This document shows, piece by piece, positions 25,916 through 32,397 of a stretch of DNA of 64,000 nucleotides. The notes under the pieces were generated by a model. It had not been told where the DNA came from. It saw only the letters and a program-made list of their open reading frames with translations, and did no database searches. Location: contig PNMZ01000001.1 of the NCBI GenBank assembly GCA_013823945.1, forward strand, positions 496,001 through 560,000, in the 5' to 3' direction. The position numbers and the translations under genes are program-made. Position 1 is the first letter of the stretch; every line of letters starts with the position of its first letter. This stretch comes from a bacterium. GTDB lineage: Bacteria; Armatimonadota; Fimbriimonadia; Fimbriimonadales; Fimbriimonadaceae.

Positions 25916-27622
25916 TTGTCCATCATATCAATCCGCCAAGCCATGGAAAAGAAAGGATGTCAAGCTATCCTTGTTGTAATCGGTGCTGCCCTCGCTATCG
26001 GCATGGTCGCCTCCAGCCTTGCTCCGGCACCTCAAAACCCAAACGCCCCCGAAACCGCCATCGCTTTCTCAATCGGTGACAAAGACATCACTGTCAAACA
26101 GTTCAATGATCGGGTCACCCAAATCGCTCAGAACCAAATGATGAGTTCGGGCACTCCGGCTGGCGATCTCGGAAACCACGTCACCGCTATTCAAGCCATC
26201 ATCAACGACGCCGCGACTTCCGCCCTCGCCGCAGAAAAAGGTGTCGCCATCACAGACACCAACATCGAAGCAACTGCAAAAACCGCCGTTCAGCAGTCGT
26301 TCGAACAAGTTCGTGCTCAGCTGATGATGAATGGTTTGATCAAACCGGACGCTACCGAGGCCGAGGCAAACGAAATTGTCAAGCAACAACTCGGTGGCAA
26401 ATCAATTGACGAAGCAATCACCGAACAAACTGCCGAAATTGTCAAGCAATACAAAGATCCGGAAACCAAAACGAGAATAGTTTCTGCACTCACACCGGAA
26501 CTTCTAAAACAAAAATACAACGAATCGGTTCAATACACTGAAGACGATCTCAAGGCCTCGTTCAACGAATTTGCCTTCAGCGTGATCCGATTCGATGACC
26601 TCAACCAAGACTTGACCGCCCGAGAAGACAAAGCCGCCGAAGCTGCCGAGAAAGCCAAAGGTGGTGCTGATTTCGCCGCTCTTCAAAAAGAATATGCCCC
26701 GAACGCTGCCAATGAAGAAAAGTCAATCAGTCTCACCGTCGGCCTCCTCGAATCGAGCCCCGAATTAGCAAGCCTCAAAAATTTGAAGGTTGGTGACGTC
26801 AGCGATGTCGTAATGTACGGCGGTTCTCCCACGGTTTACAAACTGAATGCGGTCAAGCCCAATGTGCCACCCGAATTTGAGAAGAACAAGGCCCTCCTTC
26901 TCCAAAACGCTCGACAAACCCGAGCTAACCAGCAATACCAAAAAGACATCGAAGCCAAAACCGAAGCTCTCAAACCAACCTTTAAGGATGAAGGGCTCGA
27001 AATCGCCTACACAATTTTCACCGACATGAGCGATCAAGCCATGGTCAGTGACAAAGCGAAACTGACCGAATATCTCGAAGGCAAACTCGCCGAAATTCGA
27101 TCCGGCGACATGGTAAGTAGCAATTATCCCGGCCTGATCGCCGCCACAGAGTTCATCGTAGTCGAATCGCTCTACGGTCAAGCCGATGCCGAAAAGCAAA
27201 AAGAACTCATCGACGACCGAATCGAGAGCGCAAACAACATGCTCCAGTTCTTTGAAGATAACGACTTCCGCTTGCGATTCGTCGAAGACCTCATCAAAGC
27301 GGATCGAAAGGAAGACGCATACAACTACTTGCTGACCGCCGCCGAAAATAATGGTGACTACGAAGCAACGGGTGAAGCAATCAACGACCGAATCACCAAG
27401 CTACTCGTCCAAGCGAAAGCCGAAAAAACTTGGCCCGAAGATGGAATCCAAGCCATTGAGAAAGAGCTTGATCGTTGGCAAACTGAACGCAATCAAGCCA
27501 TCGCAGACCAAAAGGCATTTGAAGAAGAACAAAAGAAGGCCGCTGCCGAGCTCGACAAAGAACTCGTCCCCGAAGATGACAAGGCTCCGGCTGACCCCAA
27601 ACCCGAATCCGGCGGAAACTAA
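25916..27622 (+). CDS. membrane-anchored SurA/PpiC-like peptidyl-prolyl isomerase-chaperone
   Basis: 568 aa from a TTG with CAGGAG about 11 bases upstream; an ATG at 25943 is an alternative. One hydrophobic segment (about residues 17-35) anchors the protein. The next 200 residues resemble a SurA N-terminal chaperone domain (AIQAIINDAATSALAAEKGV). Residues about 240-315 (ADFAALQKEYAPN ... VGDVSDVV) look like a degenerate parvulin domain. The C-terminal 250 residues are helical and acidic, ending with a Glu/Lys-rich coil and a Pro-rich tail. It likely helps exported proteins fold in the periplasm. It sits three bases before rsmI. Confidence 0.75.
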   Translation: MSIISIRQAMEKKGCQAILVVIGAALAIGMVASSLAPAPQNPNAPETAIAFSIGDKDITVKQFNDRVTQIAQNQMMSSGTPAGDLGNHVTAIQAIINDAATSALAAEKGVAITDTNIEATAKTAVQQSFEQVRAQLMMNGLIKPDATEAEANEIVKQQLGGKSIDEAITEQTAEIVKQYKDPETKTRIVSALTPELLKQKYNESVQYTEDDLKASFNEFAFSVIRFDDLNQDLTAREDKAAEAAEKAKGGADFAALQKEYAPNAANEEKSISLTVGLLESSPELASLKNLKVGDVSDVVMYGGSPTVYKLNAVKPNVPPEFEKNKALLLQNARQTRANQQYQKDIEAKTEALKPTFKDEGLEIAYTIFTDMSDQAMVSDKAKLTEYLEGKLAEIRSGDMVSSNYPGLIAATEFIVVESLYGQADAEKQKELIDDRIESANNMLQFFEDNDFRLRFVEDLIKADRKEDAYNYLLTAAENNGDYEATGEAINDRITKLLVQAKAEKTWPEDGIQAIEKELDRWQTERNQAIADQKAFEEEQKKAAAELDKELVPEDDKAPADPKPESGGN

Positions 27623-27625
27623 GGC

Positions 27626-28318
27626 ATGAGTGCCGGTCAGCTGTACGTCGTGGCTGGCCCCATCGGCAACCTCAATGACATCTCGCAACGCCTGCGAGAT
27701 GTCATTGCCGAAGCAGACCTGATCCTCGCCGAAGACACCCGCATCACCGGAAAACTCCTCCAACGCCTTGAAATTTCAAAGCCCATGAGTACGCTCAACG
27801 AGCATACTCACGCCACAAAAATCGCCACGTTTCGAGATCGAGTCGCCGCTGGAGAGACACTAGCGATTCTCACTGACGCTGGCACCCCCGCAATTTCGGA
27901 TCCTGGCTCAATTCTTGTTGATCTTTGTTTGGATGCTGATCTCACTGTAACTCCGATTCCTGGCCCCAGTGCTGTAACTACCGCCCTTTCGGCTTCAGGA
28001 TTCTTTGCCCAAAGATACGCGTTCCTCGGCTTCCTCCCCCGTAAACCCGGCCCCGTCAAAAAACTCCTAGAACCATTCGTAGACTCAAGCTTTACCCTGG
28101 TCTTATTCGAAAGCCCCCACCGTTTCACCAAAACCCTCGCCCTCATCGCCGAGACACTTGGCCCGCGTCGCTACGTTATCGCTCGAGAACTCACCAAACT
28201 CAACGAGCAAATCTACCGTCAAACGTTTCCCCATCTTCCAACCGAAAAAGACGTCCCGGCTAAGGGTGAATTCACAATCGTGATTGAGGGCTCAAGAAAA
28301 CACCGGGAACTGGAATAA
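27626..28318 (+). CDS. rsmI: 16S rRNA (cytidine1402-2'-O)-methyltransferase
   Basis: 230 aa. It has the family pattern VVAGPIGNLNDISQR, DLILAEDTRITGKLL, DAGTPAISDPGS, PIPGPSAVTTALSASG, FLGFLPRK and FESPHR. RsmI methylates the ribose of C1402 in the 16S rRNA decoding centre using S-adenosylmethionine. Family members are usually about 280 aa, so the C-terminal extension is short. It follows the SurA-like gene after three bases and is probably cotranscribed with it. Confidence 0.95.
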   Translation: MSAGQLYVVAGPIGNLNDISQRLRDVIAEADLILAEDTRITGKLLQRLEISKPMSTLNEHTHATKIATFRDRVAAGETLAILTDAGTPAISDPGSILVDLCLDADLTVTPIPGPSAVTTALSASGFFAQRYAFLGFLPRKPGPVKKLLEPFVDSSFTLVLFESPHRFTKTLALIAETLGPRRYVIARELTKLNEQIYRQTFPHLPTEKDVPAKGEFTIVIEGSRKHRELE

Positions 28319-28354
28319 TTAAGCTATACTAAGCGGAATTCTGAGGAGAAATCC

Positions 28355-29296
28355 GTGATCAAGTTCACGCAAATGAAACGACTTCTAACCATCCTGATCG
28401 GAGTAACTGCCATCGCCGCAGTCGCACCCTCCCAAATCAGTACCGAAACTTACCGTCTTCAACCTGAAGACGTGATTACTATCCAAGTCTATCGAGTTCA
28501 AGAAATCAACGCCGTTGTTCCGGTTGGTCCGGACGGCAATATCTCCGCCCCGTTCCTCGGAGTCATCAAAGCGGGCGGCAAAACGATCAAAGAACTAGAA
28601 GCTGACCTCACCGCCGCTTATGTCGATCGCCTCAAGCTGAACGAACCTATTGTCTCGGTCACCATCCGGGAATATCGCCGACTCAAAGCCAGCGTAAACG
28701 GATTTGTCGGCCGACCAGGAATTTATGACATTCGCCCCAACGACCGCGTTCTCGACCTTTTGAGCGCTGCCAGTGGCACCAGCACTGATGGTCGAGCTGA
28801 TCTCAGCAAGGCTTATCTCATTAAAAAGTCGAGTGGCGAACGGATCCCCATTGACCTCCGTGCCCTGCTCTCTGGTGACGCGAGCCAAAATTACTTGGTT
28901 GAAGACGGTGACCTTCTGCAAGTTCCTGAAGAAACTGACAGTCGCATCGTCGTAGCAGGCCGTGTCCGACAAGAAGGACCCGTAACTTATCGAGAACAAA
29001 TGAAGCTCAGTGAGATCATTGCCACAGCGGGCAAAATCGAACGACGATCCAGGCTCTCAAAAATTCAAGTTTTCCGACCCCTCCCCGGTCGTCCCTCGGA
29101 CTTCCTTGTCATCGAAGCCAATCTCATCGATTTTGAAAGTGGCAAGGATCCCGCTCAAAACATCATCATGAAGCCCGGCGACCTGGTCTACGTTCCCGAT
29201 TCTGGCAACGTCGATTTCGAAATCATCAACTCGATCGCCAACGTGTTCTTCATCTTCGACCGAATTGGAGTGAATCCGTTCCGCGTTCGCGACTAA
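28355..29296 (+). CDS. polysaccharide export (Wza-like, SLBB-containing) protein
   Basis: 313 aa from a GTG preceded by GAGGAG at six bases; a TATACT box lies further upstream. A signal peptide (LLTILIGVTAIAAVAPSQ) is followed by the Poly_export domain YRLQPEDVITIQVYRV and PDGNISAPFLGVIKAGGKTI. Two SLBB-type repeats follow, around SVNGFVGRPGIYDI and IVVAGRVRQEGPV, with PGDLVYVPDSG at the end of the second. Such proteins form the outer-membrane end of a polysaccharide secretion path. No Wzc or polymerase gene is adjacent. A strong hairpin terminator follows at 29311. Confidence 0.9.
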   Translation: MIKFTQMKRLLTILIGVTAIAAVAPSQISTETYRLQPEDVITIQVYRVQEINAVVPVGPDGNISAPFLGVIKAGGKTIKELEADLTAAYVDRLKLNEPIVSVTIREYRRLKASVNGFVGRPGIYDIRPNDRVLDLLSAASGTSTDGRADLSKAYLIKKSSGERIPIDLRALLSGDASQNYLVEDGDLLQVPEETDSRIVVAGRVRQEGPVTYREQMKLSEIIATAGKIERRSRLSKIQVFRPLPGRPSDFLVIEANLIDFESGKDPAQNIIMKPGDLVYVPDSGNVDFEIINSIANVFFIFDRIGVNPFRVRD

Positions 29297-29310
29297 CTGC
29301 ACAAACTATA

Positions 29311-29349
29311 ATGAGCCTCCTCGAATTTGTCGAGGAGGCTCATGTTTTT
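29311..29349. terminator. hairpin terminator between convergent genes
   Basis: A 14-bp perfect stem (29311-29324 with 29330-29343), loop ATTTG, is followed by GTTTTT. It separates the polysaccharide export gene from the OsmC gene. The perfect stem would work for the plus strand; the minus strand lacks a comparable T run. Confidence 0.8.
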
Positions 29350-29759
29350 CAAACTATCTCAAAAATCGAGTCGACCTGAGGCGCGGCTCGCAAAGTGGCA
29401 ATCACCGCACAGTACTTTTCATCACTGAGCTGAACTGACCGTGCAACCGCCGCTTCATCTAAGTTCTCACCGGAAACGACATGCTTGATCATTATCGACA
29501 AAAACGGTCGGGGCCATTCACCTTCCGGAGCCCGCTCTCCGCTCACTTCAATCCGGTAGCTCGTCACCGTTTGCTGTTTCTTGCGCAATATGGAAATCAC
29601 ATCCATCGCTGAGCATGCCGCCGCTGCCGAAAGCAACGCTTCCACCGGTGATACTCCGGAATCTTCTCCGCCATGCTCCGGTTGAGCGTCCATCCGCAAA
29701 ATCTGGCCGTTCTCTCCCTTCGACTCAAACGCCATTCCGCCTTTCCATTCAACTGTCAT
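29349..29759 (-). CDS. OsmC family protein
   Basis: 136 aa from the ATG at 29759, preceded by GAGAGAAAG; a longer frame to 29798 is not needed. It has the family core with the resolving pair: the peroxidatic-like Cys in AAAACSAMDVIS and the second Cys in DEKYCAVIATL, along with GVSPVEALLSA. Members detoxify organic hydroperoxides or are related general-stress proteins. The adjacent gene on the other strand is tRNA-Sec. The protein itself uses cysteine codons, so it is not a selenoprotein. Confidence 0.92.
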   Translation of the reverse strand: MTVEWKGGMAFESKGENGQILRMDAQPEHGGEDSGVSPVEALLSAAAACSAMDVISILRKKQQTVTSYRIEVSGERAPEGEWPRPFLSIMIKHVVSGENLDEAAVARSVQLSDEKYCAVIATLRAAPQVDSIFEIV

Positions 29760-29822
29760 AACTTTCTCTCTATTCAGCAGAAAGCATAACGCACGCAAAA
29801 GGATTCCCCAGTCCCAATCGGC

Positions 29823-29828
29823 TAAACT
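29823..29828 (+). promoter_or_regulatory. -10 box of the tRNA-Sec/corA unit
   Basis: TAAACT, the same hexamer seen before several leaderless genes in the window, ends 12 bases before the mature tRNA. Confidence 0.4.
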
Positions 29829-29840
29829 ACAAGCTCCTTC

Positions 29841-29935
29841 GGGAGCGGATGGTTGCTGGTGTGGCCCCCGGTCTTCAAAACCGTGAGCGGCGCCTTAGGG
29901 CGCTGGGTGGGTTCGATTCCCACACGTTCCCGCCA
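29841..29935 (+). tRNA. selC: selenocysteine tRNA, anticodon TCA
   Basis: 95 bases including the encoded CCA (29933-29935). The anticodon loop CTTCAAA (29873-29879) carries TCA at 29875-29877. The long six-base-pair D stem (GGTTGC with GTGGCC, loop TGGT), a large variable arm (GCGCC paired with GGCGC) and an acceptor beginning GGGAGCG paired to CGTTCCC are all features of bacterial tRNA-Sec. The eighth acceptor pair appears mismatched. It decodes in-frame UGA with SelB, implying selA, selB, selD and selenoprotein genes elsewhere. The corA ATG follows only four bases after the CCA. Confidence 0.9.
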
Positions 29936-29939
29936 AAGT

Positions 29940-30911
29940 ATGAGCATGGCCGAAACAACTCAATTCCTCGGCGCAACATTTGACCCACGAACCGGCATGT
30001 CGGCATATGTGCCTCGTGAGCCACCTCCAACAGACGGGCTCACCTGGATAGTTCTATCCGATCCTGCGGAACTTTCAAATCCAATATTTGAACCAGTCTT
30101 AAATCGATTCCCCCTCACACTTGCTGATTTCATCGAAAAGTACAATCGGATCGGCATCGAATCGAGACCAGAAGGTTTAGCCCTCTTGACCACTCTCCCT
30201 CACTGCAATGATGGAGTCGAATACCACCCGATCGCTATCTTCGCCATCCCAAATTGCATCATCACAGTTTCCAATTCAGAACTCTCCGAGATTAAAAGTC
30301 TGTTTAACCAATGGAAGCAAGACCCTATCTCAATTGGAGCGACGTCTGGCAGACTTCTCCACGGAATCCTAGACCTCACCTTGGATACCTTCTTTCCTGC
30401 TGTTGACTACATTAACGACGAACTGGATTCAATTGAAGAGCAAATTTTCAGTCGATCTTCGACTGATCTTTCACGACTCATTGGCATCAAACGAGAACTC
30501 CTATTCCTCCGCAAGAACATCTCGCCTATTCGTGAAAACATTAACTCCCTGATTCGAAATGGACAACCTGTTGTTAGCCCCTCCGAACTGCCCGAATTCC
30601 AAGACATCTATAATCACAGCCTTCGCCTTTCAGAAAATGTGGATCTCAGTCGCGATCTTGTAACCGGCTTGATGGATGTTCAACTCAGCGTTACAAGCAA
30701 CCACCTCAATGAAATCATGCGAACTCTCACCGTGATCAGTACGATCCTGATGGCCGCTGCCTTGATCGCTGGTATTTACGGCATGAACTTTCAATACATT
30801 CCAGAACTCAAATGGCTCTATGGATATCCGTTCGCCATCGGCTTAATGACGTTCCTCGGAATCGGAATCTATTTCACCTTTCGCAAACTCAAGTTTATCG
30901 GCAAAAAGTAG
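29940..30911 (+). CDS. corA: CorA-family divalent cation transporter
   Basis: 323 aa from ATG 29940; a second ATG at 29946 is possible. Long helices with a charged central region precede two C-terminal membrane segments. The first ends with the selectivity motif YGMN (IAGIYGMNFQYIPELKW) and the second is followed by a lysine-rich tail (FRKLKFIGKK). CorA pentamers take up magnesium, cobalt or nickel. The start codon is four bases after the tRNA-Sec CCA end, with no room for a Shine-Dalgarno of its own. Confidence 0.93.
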   Translation: MSMAETTQFLGATFDPRTGMSAYVPREPPPTDGLTWIVLSDPAELSNPIFEPVLNRFPLTLADFIEKYNRIGIESRPEGLALLTTLPHCNDGVEYHPIAIFAIPNCIITVSNSELSEIKSLFNQWKQDPISIGATSGRLLHGILDLTLDTFFPAVDYINDELDSIEEQIFSRSSTDLSRLIGIKRELLFLRKNISPIRENINSLIRNGQPVVSPSELPEFQDIYNHSLRLSENVDLSRDLVTGLMDVQLSVTSNHLNEIMRTLTVISTILMAAALIAGIYGMNFQYIPELKWLYGYPFAIGLMTFLGIGIYFTFRKLKFIGKK

Positions 30912-30914
30912 TCC

Positions 30915-31838
30915 TTACTCCTTCTCCCAGTCCATCTGGAACCGACCAAACTCATCCTCTGGCTCCACATGAACCATCACTTTCCGCACAAACGGCATAC
31001 GCTCTGTCACCGCATCATGAACCCGATGCGCCAAGTCATGTCCCTCTCTCACACTCAAACCCCCATCAACCAAGATATCTAAATCCACAAAATAGTCAAG
31101 CCCTAATTTTCGCACCCAGCACCGGTGAGTCCCTTTCACGCCGGAGATCGAATAGGCCACCTCCCGAATCTCTTTCACCAAAGCCACGTCCGGAGCCGCA
31201 TCAGTCAATTCCGCCAACGCCGGGCGCATTAAATGCCACGCATTGAACGCCAATACCCCCGCCGCCAGCATAGCCGCCCAGTCGTCCGCCGCCTCCCAGC
31301 CCCGGCCCCCAATCAATGCAACGGAAATCCCAACAAACGCCGCCGCCGAAGTGATCGCATCGCTTCGGTGGTGCCATGCATCCGCCTCGACCGCCAAACT
31401 GCGCGACTCCTGACCCCGCCGCAAGGCAAATCGGAACAACCCTTCCTTGACCACCACAACTCCAACCAGAACCGCCAAAGTGAATGGAGCCGGAGCCAAA
31501 TGGGGCGTCACAATTTCTCGCACACTCGAAATCACAATTGCCACTGCCGCGCCCAGTAATGCAATCGCAACTACAAGTGCCGCCATCGGTTCGGCCCGTC
31601 CTCGTCCATAAGGGTGCTTCTCACTCGGTGCCTCTGCCGCTACCTTAAGACCCGCAAAAACAATGAGCGAACTCAGTACGTCGGAGCCAGACTCAACTGC
31701 ATCGGCCACGAGGGCTTGTGAATGCCCAAAAATTCCGGCAAGCCCCTTCACCAGAGCCAAAACACCGTTCGTCACAACCCCCACCAAAACCGATTGCCGC
31801 GCTAACCGAATTGCCTCCCCGCGCGACACTCCACCCAT
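30915..31838 (-). CDS. cation diffusion facilitator family transporter
   Basis: 307 aa from ATG 31838. A TTG at 31844 would add two residues but lies on the -10 box. Six membrane segments carry the metal-site residues: DAVESGSD in helix 2 and DAWHHRSDA in helix 5, as in zinc/iron CDF proteins. The cytoplasmic C-terminal domain has the VHVEPED end. These proteins export Zn, Co, Fe or related cations by proton antiport. It follows the DinB-like gene on the same strand and converges with corA, three bases apart. Confidence 0.94.
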   Translation of the reverse strand: MGGVSRGEAIRLARQSVLVGVVTNGVLALVKGLAGIFGHSQALVADAVESGSDVLSSLIVFAGLKVAAEAPSEKHPYGRGRAEPMAALVVAIALLGAAVAIVISSVREIVTPHLAPAPFTLAVLVGVVVVKEGLFRFALRRGQESRSLAVEADAWHHRSDAITSAAAFVGISVALIGGRGWEAADDWAAMLAAGVLAFNAWHLMRPALAELTDAAPDVALVKEIREVAYSISGVKGTHRCWVRKLGLDYFVDLDILVDGGLSVREGHDLAHRVHDAVTERMPFVRKVMVHVEPEDEFGRFQMDWEKE

Positions 31839-31850
31839 GCCCAAATCTTA
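31836..31850 (-). promoter_or_regulatory. leaderless-type -10 box formed by the upstream stop codon
   Basis: On the minus strand TAAGAT (31850-31845) ends six bases before the ATG at 31838-31836. Its first three bases are the TAA stop of the DinB-like gene. Confidence 0.5.
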
Positions 31851-32318
31851 ACCCATCTGGGTGTCTCCATAAAGGGTTTGAATATAATTCACCTGCCCTG
31901 TGTGGTAGCACATATTCGAGTAATGGTAGTTCAATACTCTGACCATCTTCCAAGGATCCGGCCCCCAGAAAGCAATTTCACTCTCTAAATCAGAGTCAGG
32001 ATACTCCCGTATCAACTCACAGACCTCCCGAGTTTTGTCACGCAGCATCCCAATCGCCTCTTCCAATCCCAACCCCGCCTTCATTGTTTCGTACTGCTCC
32101 AAGAATTCTGGCGTGAACTCTGGCATTTTGCGGTCTCGAATCACATCAACCATCGACGCCCCAATCAACGCACATTCCGCAACCTGATCCCTCGCATCCC
32201 GCCCTAAATCAAGAGGACTCCAATCCGATTTCCCTTCCGGCATCTTTGTAACCGTACGTATCAGGTCATCCATGGCCCGCATCGTTTCGTCGGCTATAAA
32301 TTCTTGAGCTCGCATCAA
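31848..32318 (-). CDS. DinB-superfamily-like protein
   Basis: 156 aa. The all-helical layout and the C-terminal HTGQVNYI motif fit DinB/YfiT-like four-helix metal proteins. The first metal-binding His normally seen around residue 50 is not evident (CALIGASM region); the remaining candidates are the two His in NYHYSNMCYHTGQ. Members include thiol-dependent transferases and proteins of unknown function. It is followed on the same strand by the CDF transporter, whose -10 box overlaps this gene's stop. Confidence 0.75.
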   Translation of the reverse strand: MMRAQEFIADETMRAMDDLIRTVTKMPEGKSDWSPLDLGRDARDQVAECALIGASMVDVIRDRKMPEFTPEFLEQYETMKAGLGLEEAIGMLRDKTREVCELIREYPDSDLESEIAFWGPDPWKMVRVLNYHYSNMCYHTGQVNYIQTLYGDTQMG

Positions 32319-32382
32319 CCAACCTTACACTACACCACCAAAATTTTTCTGTGAATACGTAATCATCAGCCAAAAAACATCG

Positions 32383-32397
32383 TAAACTCTCCCTATG
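32383..32397 (+). promoter_or_regulatory. leaderless-type -10 box and start of the pullulanase gene
   Basis: TAAACT (32383-32388) is followed by CTCCCT and the ATG at 32395-32397. Confidence 0.5.

Noticed and set aside
29853-29939. N-terminal extension of corA from 29853
   Set aside because: It would be encoded inside the tRNA-Sec gene. CorA-like sequence fits a start at 29940.
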